Source of the DNA: UBA6168 sp039819485
GTDB lineage: Bacteria > Bacteroidota > Bacteroidia > Chitinophagales > Saprospiraceae
Direction of reading: 5' to 3'
Assembly (NCBI GenBank): GCA_039819485.1
Contig: JBCBRY010000020.1
Span: forward strand, 30,713 to 94,712
Length of the DNA: 64,000 bases
A model generated the notes under the pieces. The model did no database searches. It saw nothing but the letters and a program-made list of their open reading frames with translations, and had not been told where the DNA came from. A program made the position numbers and the translations under genes. Shown here piece by piece: positions 51,986-60,900 of the stretch (within the stretch, counting starts at the first letter, position 1; each line of letters begins with the position of its first letter).

Positions 51986-52846
51986 ATGAATATCAGTGAT
52001 ATTCTCGACAACCAAATTCTTGAATCGTTTGGGCTGGACCTGACCGTAGGGACACTGCTCTCTGCCCTGTTGGTACTTGTTTTCGCCAAACTACTGATCT
52101 TATTTGTCCAACGTGTTTTTTTAAAACGGTTGTTCAAAAAAAGAAAAGTAGACATCGGGCGTCAGTACACCATCGTTACCCTTTTGAGATATGTCGTTTT
52201 CACCATTGGCGTTTTGGCGGCCCTTCAGGTGTTGGGAGTGCAGTTTTCGGTGTTGCTCGGAGGAGCAGCGGCATTGTTGGTAGGTATCGGGCTGGGGTTA
52301 CAACAGACCTTCAACGACCTGATCTCGGGCATCATTTTACTGTCGGAAGGAACGGTTGAAGTAGGGGATATCATTTCGGTGGACGGAATGATCGGGACGG
52401 TTGTCAGCATCGGGATCAGGACCTCGGAGGTGGAGACCAGGGATGAAATTTCCATCATCATTCCCAACTCAAAACTGGTCGTCGACAATGTGGTCAACCT
52501 CAGTCACAACGATGTTCCTCCCCGGTTTCAGATAAATGTAGGAGTCGCCTATACCTCCGATGTCGAACAGGTAACTTCCCTGTTGCTTGAGACTGCTCGT
52601 AACCACAAACGCGTGCTTAAAAAGCCAGCGCCCCACGTCCTTTTCAAAGATTTTGGCAATTCTTCCCTTGATTTTGAGCTTCACTTTTACAGTGATGAAT
52701 TGCTGAAAATCGAATTTGTAAAAAGTGATATCCGCTTTAGAATAATCGAATTGTTCAGAGAACACCAGATCGAGATTCCGTTTCCACAAACGGATCTGTG
52801 GGTTCGCAGCCCCGTTGAAATCTCTAAAAAGGAAACGGGTTCTTAA
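51986..52846 (+). CDS. MscS-family mechanosensitive channel
   Basis: The 286-aa protein has three membrane segments (about 17-42, 62-84 and 86-120). The pore helix is Gly/Ala-rich (LLGGAAALLVGIGLGLQQTF) as in MscS, followed by the beta domain (VEVGDIISVDGMIGTVVSIG, IPNSKLVVDNVVN) and an alpha-beta cytoplasmic end (FRIIELFREHQIEIPFPQ). It opens under membrane tension to release ions and solutes. It heads a plus-strand cluster with an ATPase gene 48 bp downstream. Confidence 0.93.
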   Translation: MNISDILDNQILESFGLDLTVGTLLSALLVLVFAKLLILFVQRVFLKRLFKKRKVDIGRQYTIVTLLRYVVFTIGVLAALQVLGVQFSVLLGGAAALLVGIGLGLQQTFNDLISGIILLSEGTVEVGDIISVDGMIGTVVSIGIRTSEVETRDEISIIIPNSKLVVDNVVNLSHNDVPPRFQINVGVAYTSDVEQVTSLLLETARNHKRVLKKPAPHVLFKDFGNSSLDFELHFYSDELLKIEFVKSDIRFRIIELFREHQIEIPFPQTDLWVRSPVEISKKETGS

Positions 52847-52894
52847 ATTTTATGGAGAAAACAACCAATCTCTGATTTAACGATATTTGTGTCA

Positions 52895-55318
52895 ATGACC
52901 ACGACTACTGACAAAACACTGATAACAGACTTACAATCCATCCTTCCCAGATTTAATGACCTGTTGGATAAAAACATTGAAGATGTGTGGGCGGGTTCGC
53001 ATAAGGCCGACTATTCTGCTTTGCTCGCTTCCAGGTTTCCATTATTGACCGAAGCTGCATTCGAGGTGGGCGGGAGTTGCTGGTCGCGATTAAATGAAAG
53101 AAAAGGCGAGCATATAAATGATGAGGTATTTTGCTATGTCGTAAATTTTGTTTGGGCTGATCAGGTGAAATCTTTTTTTGTGCTATGGCGTGACGTACTG
53201 TTTCAACAATTCAAAGCGGAAGTGTTGTTTTCGGAAAATAGAATAAGTGAAGCGGCATTGCAAGAACTAAAAGGCAACTCGAAAGCAATTATCCTTTTAG
53301 CGGCGGAAGAAATTAAAAACATTGTAGCCCAAAAAATAAAGGAAATCAACGAGGTTAAAAACGGTGCCAAGAAAAATATAGCAAAATGGAAACTGCAACA
53401 AAACCCCTGGCCTGTTTACAAGACCCAAATTCGTCAGTTGGCCCTGCAAAGCGAAAAACTGATCGAGCAGTATGAAGATTTAAAATCCGAAACTGCAAAA
53501 TTCCTTTCTATCAGAAAACTGATCCGACAGGAGCTGGCTTGGTGCAGCAAAGAAATTACGATAAAAAAAGACGTAGCTGAAAAAGCTATTTCATTTATTG
53601 ATGAAAATATAAAAGAAAAAGCAGGCCGGATTGCTTCATATTTGGAAAGCATTGAAGAGCAAATAAATATCCGGAACCACCTCAATGAGTTTACCGATAC
53701 CTACGAAAAGAAAATAGATGGCCTGAAAGAAAAATTACAGGTGACGGTCAATACTGCTGAAGGCATTTTACAGTATAAAGAAATAAATTTTCAGAGAAAT
53801 ACCCGGCAGTGGCTGGAGTCGGAAATAATGCCCCTGTTTTATGAGGTATGGGAGCTGACGGACAGTGTGAGCTACGGTATCAAAATGTCAGTGGTCAATA
53901 TTCGCAACCGGGTCATTATCGTGACCAGTGAAAATCAAGAGGCGGCGGCGACGTCTCAGTTGAAAAATGAAATTTGTCAGCCCTTGCATGCTTTTTTAGA
54001 AAGGTTAAATATAATTTTCAATAATCTGCTGGAACTTGAAAAGACAATTGATAAAAGGCTTTCAGAATATTTTTATGTCTCAAATATTTACGATTTAAAA
54101 AAAGAGTTTTTACCTGTTCCGCTCGAATTTACCATCAACCAATTTGGCCTGGGTGGCAATCGTTTGGTCAGTAGTTTAAAAAAATGGATCAATCGTGTTA
54201 CTGGCAGGGTAGAAGAAATTAAATCGTCGGTGGCGCAGGAGGAAATGTTGAGTACCCCGGAAAAAATTGTTCGTTATATCCAGTCAAGAAAAGGAGATGC
54301 CCTTAATAATAACTACGCAAGTATTTTTTTAACAAAAGGATATTTAGGTGAATCATTTTGGGTCGGCCGGGAACAGGAAATAAACCATGTTAAAAATATT
54401 ATTGACCAGTGGCGGCTCGGTTACCGGGGGGCGGTCGTTTTATGTGGAACCCGTTTTTGCGGCAAAACCCTTTTTGGCGAATTAGTGGCCAACCGTTTTT
54501 TTCATGAAAATACTATTCGGATTTTTACCAACAATACTTTGAAAATAAAAGGCCGGAAAATTGAAGTGCGGTACGACCTTGGAAAAGCACTGGATTTTGT
54601 CCGGAAAAACACATTGAACGAACGGCCATTGATCTGGATTGACAACCTGGAACAGTGGAGCGGGGACCAAAATTCCCTGCACCGAAATACCCGGCAATTG
54701 AAAAAATTCGTGGATAATTATTCTGGGCAGGCATTTATTATGGTCTCCATGAGCAACTGGTTGAAAAATCATCTTGACCGCGTGCTGGACTTTGGAAAAA
54801 TCGTACAAACCGAAATTCAGCTTAACCGGATGTCGGGAGAAGAAATTAAACAGGCGATCATGATTCGTCATGGCGCCACCCATAAAACATTGGTAGATCA
54901 GGAAGGGAATGAAGTGCCCCCCCAAATATTTGCTAAATATATTTCAAAAATATATCAGGCTGAAAATGGGAATATTGGCGATGTGCTGAACCAATGGGCT
55001 TTTTCCACCCAAAAAATGGAAGGTGAAAAAGTAACCCATAAAAACCGGGATATTTATTTTTTGCCAGATTTCCTTAATCCGGATATTGCCATTCTTTTAA
55101 GTACGGTCATGATGGAAAAAAGAACCAACGAGTACCGCCTCCGAAAAATATTCGGACCTGCTTTTCAACGAAAATACAGCAGTATGGTGAAAAGGCTTAT
55201 CGGCACCGGCCTGCTCTCCCGGAATGTGGACGGCTCCCTGGAAATAACGGATATAGCCGTCAACGATGTTGGTCGTTTATTGGAGCGGAATGGTTTTTTG
55301 AAATTCATTGGTAGCTGA
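52895..55318 (+). CDS. Unrecognised large P-loop ATPase with helical N-terminus
   Basis: The ATG at 52895 (807 aa) is used; a GTG two codons upstream is also in frame. Residues 1-~470 are long charged helices, probably coiled coil, with no membrane segment. A nucleotide-binding core follows: FWVGREQEI (~500), Walker A GTRFCGKT (518-525), Walker B PLIWIDNLEQW (~580), a sensor-like FIMVSMSNW (~620) and a C-terminal winged-helix-like region (KYSSMVKRLIGTGLLSR). This order resembles STAND/ORC-type AAA+ ATPases. I do not recognise the family. It lies between an MscS channel gene and an MscS-like gene, so a role in gating, assembling or signalling from the channels is suggested by context only. Confidence 0.85.
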   Translation: MTTTTDKTLITDLQSILPRFNDLLDKNIEDVWAGSHKADYSALLASRFPLLTEAAFEVGGSCWSRLNERKGEHINDEVFCYVVNFVWADQVKSFFVLWRDVLFQQFKAEVLFSENRISEAALQELKGNSKAIILLAAEEIKNIVAQKIKEINEVKNGAKKNIAKWKLQQNPWPVYKTQIRQLALQSEKLIEQYEDLKSETAKFLSIRKLIRQELAWCSKEITIKKDVAEKAISFIDENIKEKAGRIASYLESIEEQINIRNHLNEFTDTYEKKIDGLKEKLQVTVNTAEGILQYKEINFQRNTRQWLESEIMPLFYEVWELTDSVSYGIKMSVVNIRNRVIIVTSENQEAAATSQLKNEICQPLHAFLERLNIIFNNLLELEKTIDKRLSEYFYVSNIYDLKKEFLPVPLEFTINQFGLGGNRLVSSLKKWINRVTGRVEEIKSSVAQEEMLSTPEKIVRYIQSRKGDALNNNYASIFLTKGYLGESFWVGREQEINHVKNIIDQWRLGYRGAVVLCGTRFCGKTLFGELVANRFFHENTIRIFTNNTLKIKGRKIEVRYDLGKALDFVRKNTLNERPLIWIDNLEQWSGDQNSLHRNTRQLKKFVDNYSGQAFIMVSMSNWLKNHLDRVLDFGKIVQTEIQLNRMSGEEIKQAIMIRHGATHKTLVDQEGNEVPPQIFAKYISKIYQAENGNIGDVLNQWAFSTQKMEGEKVTHKNRDIYFLPDFLNPDIAILLSTVMMEKRTNEYRLRKIFGPAFQRKYSSMVKRLIGTGLLSRNVDGSLEITDIAVNDVGRLLERNGFLKFIGS

Positions 55319-55477
55319 ATTAAATGATGTTTTTCTTGATTTATTTCGAGGGTTTAAATCCCTGGCTGTCGTGATTTGTTGACTTTAATTTTTTTACAAC
55401 ATGGAACATTTAACCTGTTTTAAATCAATCTGATTGCTGATTGTCATGGTTCGCAAACTTGCACCCAGGGCCGGTAT

Positions 55478-55511
55478 AGCGCTAACACCGTTCTAGAACG
55501 GTGTTAGCGCT
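55478..55511. promoter_or_regulatory. 34-bp perfect palindrome
   Basis: The half-site AGCGCTAACACCGTTCT is followed directly by its exact reverse complement with no spacer. It lies 160 bp after the ATPase stop and 83 bp before the MscS-like gene. It could be an operator, a cruciform-forming site or an intergenic repeat; no T tract follows. Confidence 0.8.
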
Positions 55512-55593
55512 GGGGCTGCCCCTAAGTTGGTGAATCAGTACATTTAATTTCTAATTTCTGATACCGAAGCGGTCTGATTTCTAAAGAAAAAAA

Positions 55594-56310
55594 ATGCAAA
55601 ATTTAAATTACACCTGGGGGAATTGCCTGGCAGTCGTACTCGCATTAGGCATCCTTTATTTTTTATTAAGGTTTCTGGAAAGATGGCAGGGCAAACTGGA
55701 AATATTAGGGCCCCGTCAAAATAAAGTCCGGGAATTCATCCACGTAGTTTTGCTGGTGTTTGAGCCCATTGCTTTATTGGTATTAGGTGTTGTTTTTATT
55801 TTAGTCAATCCATTGCCGCATGGTGTCGCAATTGGGTTGGTTTTGCTCATCGGCTTTGACCATTTTAGAAGTTATTTTGGTGGAAGGTTGATTCAATTTG
55901 ATAAAAATATCAAAACGGGCTATCGGATCAGCATTGGAAATAACGAGGGTATTATTGATAAAATTGGCCGGTTGGGACTTCGACTAAAAACCAGTAAAGG
56001 GCAGCAATTTCATAATTATTCCCAAATAATGAGCGAAGGTTACCTGGTGCATGCCGGTGACGAAGTAGGGGGTTTTTATTTATTGGAAATTGCGAGCGGG
56101 GAAAAAGAAAATAAAAACCTGTTAAATGAAATTATGATGGATATTCTGGTCGCTACACCTTACGTGGACTGGGGGAGCAAGCCAGAGCTTGAATATTCAA
56201 ATAGTTTACCAGGTACGTTTACCGCCAGGGTTTCCCTAAAAGAAGAAAATCATTTACGTGATTTAATCGAGCTATTAGAGGAAAAAGGATTTAATGTAAA
56301 CGTGAATTAA
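55594..56310 (+). CDS. MscS-like membrane protein, atypical
   Basis: The 238-aa protein has three hydrophobic segments (about 10-28, 46-66 and 71-88) and then a short beta domain similar to MscS (INIGNNEGIIDKIGRLGLRL). It lacks the long Gly/Ala-rich pore helix of the 286-aa channel upstream, and its C-terminal domain ends in ALLEEKGFNVNVN-like helix and strand (residues LIELLEEKGFNVNVN). It may be a channel subunit or regulator. Clustering with MscS and the ATPase suggests a joint complex (inference). Confidence 0.75.
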   Translation: MQNLNYTWGNCLAVVLALGILYFLLRFLERWQGKLEILGPRQNKVREFIHVVLLVFEPIALLVLGVVFILVNPLPHGVAIGLVLLIGFDHFRSYFGGRLIQFDKNIKTGYRISIGNNEGIIDKIGRLGLRLKTSKGQQFHNYSQIMSEGYLVHAGDEVGGFYLLEIASGEKENKNLLNEIMMDILVATPYVDWGSKPELEYSNSLPGTFTARVSLKEENHLRDLIELLEEKGFNVNVN

Positions 56311-56367
56311 TTTTTTTTTAAAATTGAGAATAACCTACCCAAGTTACGGGAGAAATAAAATTCAAAA

Positions 56368-57639
56368 ATGGAAATATTAACTTCATACAACCTGATTATT
56401 GAGGCATCGGTTATTCTGATCCTTTCATTTATTTTCGGAGAAATATCCCGTAAAACAAATGTACCTTCAGTATTAATGCTGATTATACTGGGTATTTTTC
56501 TGAAACTGGGAATGGATTATATGGGCATGGGGGATATTGATTTTTTCCCAGTACTGGAAGTACTCGGGATAGTGGGGTTGATCATGATAGTTTTGGAAGC
56601 CGCATTGGAGCTGGAGCTTAAAAAGGAGAAATATGTTCCGATCGCCAAAGCCATGGGCATCGCCCTGGTTGGATTATTGATTTCGACTTGGGTCGCAGCA
56701 TTGATTTTAGAATATTTTATTACCGGTATGACGCAGGAACAGGCATGGCTTTATGCAACGCCTTTATCCATTTTGTCGAGTGCGATCATCATACCAAGTG
56801 TAGCGGGCCTGAAAGAAGACAAAAAAGAATTCCATATTTACGAGAGTACTTTTTCTGATATTTTAGGCATCATGCTCTTTTATTTTTTAACGGGGCAGAT
56901 GGAAGCGGCAGAGCAGTCAAGTGGCATTGTTGGGTTTGGTGGAAATGTTCTGTTAACGATCGGGTTGTCATTGGTGGCGAGTTATTTAATCGTACTTATT
57001 TTTCAAAATATAAAAAGTCATACCAAGCTGTTTTTGTTGATTGCCGTTTTATTGTTGCTTTATTCTTTGGGTAAAAAAATGCACCTTTCCTCCTTGATCA
57101 TTATTTTGGTTTTTGGGCTTTTAATTGCCAACATGAAATTATTTTTCCGGGGCAAATTGGGTGAATGGCTGCACCTGGAAAAAGCCAACCACATTTACGA
57201 AGGGCTGCACGTGATCACCATGGAAACTGCGTTTGTGGTACGGACTTTCTTCTTTGTAATTTTTGGGGTGACCATTGTCCTGTCTTCGCTGGCTGATTTA
57301 AATGTAGCGTTGATTAGTGGCTTAATTATTTTATCCATTTATCTGATCCGTTATGTTATTTTGCGAATTTTTATCGGAAAAGATATTATTCCTCAATTAT
57401 TCATTGCACCAAGAGGGTTGATTACGATCCTGCTATTTTATGCTATCCCGGAAACGGCAAAAGTACAGGGGTTTGAGGCAGGGATTTTATTGTTCATTAT
57501 CATTGGCACGAGTTTGATCATGACGGCTGCGATGATTTATGATAAAAAACGATCGGGGGCAGCTATCAAAAAAGCAAAAGAGCTTCCGGTCGGTATCGAG
57601 CGGTGGAAGGCACCCGCAATCAATGAGAATAATAATTAG
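56368..57639 (+). CDS. Cation/proton antiporter (CPA family)
   Basis: The 423-aa protein has about 12 membrane helices with the Na+/H+ exchanger fold: FGEISRKTNVPSVLMLIILG at the start, LSSAIIIPSVAGL and YESTFSDILGIM (helix pair with the acidic site) mid-protein, and APRGLITILLFY near the end. It exchanges Na+ or K+ for H+ across the inner membrane. It lacks the TrkA domains of KefC-type relatives. It lies 57 bp after the MscS-like gene. Confidence 0.9.
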   Translation: MEILTSYNLIIEASVILILSFIFGEISRKTNVPSVLMLIILGIFLKLGMDYMGMGDIDFFPVLEVLGIVGLIMIVLEAALELELKKEKYVPIAKAMGIALVGLLISTWVAALILEYFITGMTQEQAWLYATPLSILSSAIIIPSVAGLKEDKKEFHIYESTFSDILGIMLFYFLTGQMEAAEQSSGIVGFGGNVLLTIGLSLVASYLIVLIFQNIKSHTKLFLLIAVLLLLYSLGKKMHLSSLIIILVFGLLIANMKLFFRGKLGEWLHLEKANHIYEGLHVITMETAFVVRTFFFVIFGVTIVLSSLADLNVALISGLIILSIYLIRYVILRIFIGKDIIPQLFIAPRGLITILLFYAIPETAKVQGFEAGILLFIIIGTSLIMTAAMIYDKKRSGAAIKKAKELPVGIERWKAPAINENNN

Positions 57640-57650
57640 TTGAGAGGGTA

Positions 57651-57855
57651 GACCGCTGCGCTGTCAGGAGTCAGACCGCTGCGCTGTCAGAGGTCAGACC
57701 GCTGCGCTGTTAGAGGTCAGACTGTTTCACTCTCAGAGGTTAGACCGCTGCGCTGTCAGAGGTCAGACCGTTTTACTGTCAGAGGTCAGACGAATTAAGT
57801 CTGACCTCTGACAGCCAAAGGCGATCTGACCTCTGACAGCGAAGCGATCTGACTC
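57651..57855. repeat. 23-bp direct repeats with inverted copies, cluster 2
   Basis: Six direct copies of GACCGCTGCGCTGTCAGAGG-TCA occupy 57651-57788 with a strict 23-bp period. They are followed by a perfect 14-bp hairpin (57778-57791 and 57799-57812) and two inverted copies (TCTGACCTCTGACAGCGAAG type). They fill the gap between the antiporter and cotransporter genes. There are no unique spacers, so it is not a CRISPR array. Confidence 0.9.
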
Positions 57856-57870
57856 CTTATTCAAACCAAC

Positions 57871-60114
57871 ATGTCCCAACCAAGATTTTTACGACAAGCA
57901 ACTTCTTTGTTTTTCAGAAATAAAAACAAGGACGGTGGGCGCCCGGCCGGCATGAAGAAATTCGGCACCTTTGGCGGGGTGTTTACCCCGACCCTGTTGA
58001 CCATTTTAGGCGTAATTATGTACCTGCGCCTGGGTTGGGTCGTGGGAAATGCCGGGCTATTGGGGGCATGGCTCATTATTCTTATTTCTTTTGTGATTAC
58101 GATCTGCACGGCGCTCTCCATGTCGTCCATTACGACCAACATCCGGATCGGGGCAGGGGGGGCTTATGCCATTATTTCGCAGGCGCTGGGCCTGGAAGTG
58201 GGAGGAAGCCTGGGCATTCCGAGATATGTATCACAGGGGCTGGCCGTTACGATGTATATTTTTGGTTTTCGGGAGGGCTGGCTGAGTATTTTTCCTGAGC
58301 ACAATGCTTTTTTGGTTGATTGTGCGGTGTTTTTGATCCTGTTTGCGATTGCCTATAAAAGCGCTGACCTGGCCATCAAAACGCAGTACATCATTATGGG
58401 GGTCATCTTTTTATCATTTGTCTCCATTGCTCTGGCGGCGTTTTATGGCAGCATGCAATTTGGTTCGGAGGAGGTCATAAAATGGGGCACGTTCAATGGC
58501 GTCGGGGAAACGGATTCCAAATTCTGGGTAGTCTTTGCGGTGTTTTTCCCGGCAGCCACCGGCATTATGGCCGGCGCAAATATGTCGGGCGAACTGAAAG
58601 ACCCGAGACAGAGTATCCCCTCGGGAACACTTTGGGCCATAGGCGTCAGCCTGGTCATATATCTGGTTTTGGCCTATTGGATTGCGCGGACGGCTACCGA
58701 TGAGGAACTGCTCACCAATTTCAACATCATGATCGAGAAGTCTTTCTTCCCGCCACTGGTCATTGCGGGGGTGCTGGGAGCGACTTTTTCATCTGCGCTT
58801 GCCTCGATCATTGGTTCGTCCCGTATTTTATTTGCCATGGGACAACATAAAGTACTTCCAAAAAGTGAATGGCTGAAAGGCCAGGATCGCAGTGGCCAGC
58901 CAAGAAATGCCATGCTGGTGACCGGAGTAATGATCTTTTTCTCGATGCTCTTGCGCGACCTGAATGCGGTGGCCCCGTTGGTCACCATGTTTTTTCTGAT
59001 CACTTACGCTATGTTGAACATCGTGGTCATCATCGAGCAGCAACTGGGGCTGATCAGCTTTCGACCTTTGTTTACGGTACATAAAGCCATTCCCTGGTTT
59101 GGCTTGGTGGGAAGTGTGCTGGCCATGTTCATCATAAACCCGACCATCAGTTTGATTTCGTGGGCGGTGGTTTTTGTGGTTTACGGCATTTTGAGCCGGC
59201 GAAAGCTGGAACCCGATTTTGAAGATGTACGAAGCGGTTTGTTTACTTCTTTCTCCGAATGGGCCGCCAAGCATACTGCCAGTGATGCCCAAAAACAAGA
59301 ACGCGCGTGGAAACCCAATTTGTTGGTGCCGGTAACGGAAGTGTCGACGGTACAAGGTTCCTATTCCATCATCAAGGACATTGCCCACCCCAAGGGGTCG
59401 GCCGTTTTGATGGGGGTTGGCCAGGGGCCAAACGTAAAACCGCTGCGGAAAAGGCTGGCAGTCATTTCCGAGGCATTTAAAAAAGACAACCTCTTTTCTT
59501 CCATCACTATTATGAAGACGGACCGGTTTGCCGAAGGCGTCAATTTTGGCAACCAGGCTTTGAGCGGTGCCTTTTTCCGGCCAAACATCGTTTTCCTAAC
59601 CATGCTCGAAAAGGATGAATCGATTCAGGACTATTCCTTGATCATCAGAGAAGCAAGGAGCCTGGAACTGGGCATCCTTTTATATGCGCCGCACCCTAAA
59701 GCGCTTTTGGGGCTGCGGCAGAATATTAATATCTGGGTAAGAAACCGAGGGCCGGCCTGGGACATCAACGACGGCCAGCGCAACCCCAATCTCGCACTGT
59801 TGACTGCCTACAAATTGAAACAAAACTGGGAAGCGGAAATCCGGCTGATCACCATAATCGACAATGAAGCGGAAAAAGACAAGGCCATGGCTTTCCTGCG
59901 GGAGTTTATCCAATTGGCCCGTTTGCCGATCCACGAAACGGTGGTGAAAAATGGCAGCTTTTACAATGAACTGGCCAAAGCCCCAGTGGCAGATATCAAC
60001 ATTTTTGGAATTTCCCCCGAGTTAAATATTGAAGATTACAAGAGAATGGCTGCTTCGGTAAATACGACTTGCCTGTTTGTGATGGATTCAGGGAACGAGA
60101 ATGTGTTTGCGTGA
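57871..60114 (+). CDS. SLC12-type cation-chloride cotransporter homologue
   Basis: The 747-aa protein begins its transport core with GTFGGVFTPTLLTILGVIMY (helix 1 signature of the APC superfamily and SLC12). Further core motifs are GAGGAYAIISQALGLEVGGS, FFPAATGIMAGANMSGELKD and SALASIIGSSRILFAMG; about 11-12 helices end near residue 450. The last ~290 residues form a soluble domain like the SLC12 C-terminal domain. Eukaryotic relatives move Na+, K+ and Cl- together and control cell volume; the bacterial substrate is unproven. It is the last gene of the ion-flux cluster. Confidence 0.9.
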   Translation: MSQPRFLRQATSLFFRNKNKDGGRPAGMKKFGTFGGVFTPTLLTILGVIMYLRLGWVVGNAGLLGAWLIILISFVITICTALSMSSITTNIRIGAGGAYAIISQALGLEVGGSLGIPRYVSQGLAVTMYIFGFREGWLSIFPEHNAFLVDCAVFLILFAIAYKSADLAIKTQYIIMGVIFLSFVSIALAAFYGSMQFGSEEVIKWGTFNGVGETDSKFWVVFAVFFPAATGIMAGANMSGELKDPRQSIPSGTLWAIGVSLVIYLVLAYWIARTATDEELLTNFNIMIEKSFFPPLVIAGVLGATFSSALASIIGSSRILFAMGQHKVLPKSEWLKGQDRSGQPRNAMLVTGVMIFFSMLLRDLNAVAPLVTMFFLITYAMLNIVVIIEQQLGLISFRPLFTVHKAIPWFGLVGSVLAMFIINPTISLISWAVVFVVYGILSRRKLEPDFEDVRSGLFTSFSEWAAKHTASDAQKQERAWKPNLLVPVTEVSTVQGSYSIIKDIAHPKGSAVLMGVGQGPNVKPLRKRLAVISEAFKKDNLFSSITIMKTDRFAEGVNFGNQALSGAFFRPNIVFLTMLEKDESIQDYSLIIREARSLELGILLYAPHPKALLGLRQNINIWVRNRGPAWDINDGQRNPNLALLTAYKLKQNWEAEIRLITIIDNEAEKDKAMAFLREFIQLARLPIHETVVKNGSFYNELAKAPVADINIFGISPELNIEDYKRMAASVNTTCLFVMDSGNENVFA

Positions 60115-60125
60115 GCTGAAAAAAA

Positions 60126-60827
60126 TTACTGAAATATCTTCCCCAAAACCACCTCCCGGTAGCTCGCCCCGATCGGCAGTTTATCTTTACCAATGTGTAC
60201 CATGTTCCCTTCCAGCGTTTCCACTTTTTCAATGGCGACCATATAAGATTTATGAATGCGCAAAAACCGGTTCGAGGGCAGCTCGGCCTCCAGGCTCTTG
60301 AGGGAATTCAATGATAAAATACGCCCGTTGGGTGTGTAGTACGCTACGTACTCCCGCATGCTTTGGATGTAGTTGATGTCTTCGTATTTGATGCGGTGGA
60401 TTTTATGCTCAGATTTGACCAAAATAAAATCCTTGCTTCCCGTAGAAGGCTCGTTCTGGAAAGACTTCAACGTTAATAATTCACTGGCTTTGTTGACGGC
60501 CTGGACAAATCTTTCGAAGCTGAACGGTTTCAGCAGGTAGTCAATTACATCCAGTGAATAACCCTCCACGGCATATTCCGGATAAGCGGTGGTGAAAATG
60601 ACAACGGGTTTTTGTTTTAACGTGCGGAGAAACTCTACCCCTGTGAGTCCTGGCATCTGAATATCCAGAAATATAAGGTCGATGGTATTCTTCTGCATAA
60701 ACTGAATGGCTTCCATCGGGTCTTTGCACTGGCCCGCTAACTGAAGGGTGGGCATGCGGCCGATAAAATTTTCCAATAGTTTCCTGGCGAGTTCTTCATC
60801 GTCGACAACTAAACAACGGATGGTCAT
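60126..60827 (-). CDS. LytTR-family response regulator
   Basis: The 233-aa protein has a receiver domain with phospho-acceptor Asp55 (LIFLDIQMPGLTG), acidic pocket DDEE (10-13) and Lys in LLKPFSFERF, followed by a LytTR DNA-binding domain (IHRIKYEDINYIQSMREYV, FLRIHKSYMV). It acts with the kinase encoded 73 bp upstream. LytTR regulators of Bacteroidota often control surface or stress genes; the target is unknown. Its stop is only 11 bp from the convergent cotransporter gene's stop. Confidence 0.93.
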   Translation of the reverse strand: MTIRCLVVDDEELARKLLENFIGRMPTLQLAGQCKDPMEAIQFMQKNTIDLIFLDIQMPGLTGVEFLRTLKQKPVVIFTTAYPEYAVEGYSLDVIDYLLKPFSFERFVQAVNKASELLTLKSFQNEPSTGSKDFILVKSEHKIHRIKYEDINYIQSMREYVAYYTPNGRILSLNSLKSLEAELPSNRFLRIHKSYMVAIEKVETLEGNMVHIGKDKLPIGASYREVVLGKIFQ

Positions 60828-60900
60828 AATTTGGTAGGGATTGTAAAAAGTAAGCAGATATATTTGAGGAAATTAATTTCCAAGTTACAATTCTTTCCTT

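Noticed and set aside
57651..57855. Possible CRISPR array (six regular 23-bp repeats)
   Set aside because: Repeats abut with no unique spacers, inverted copies follow, and no cas genes are present.
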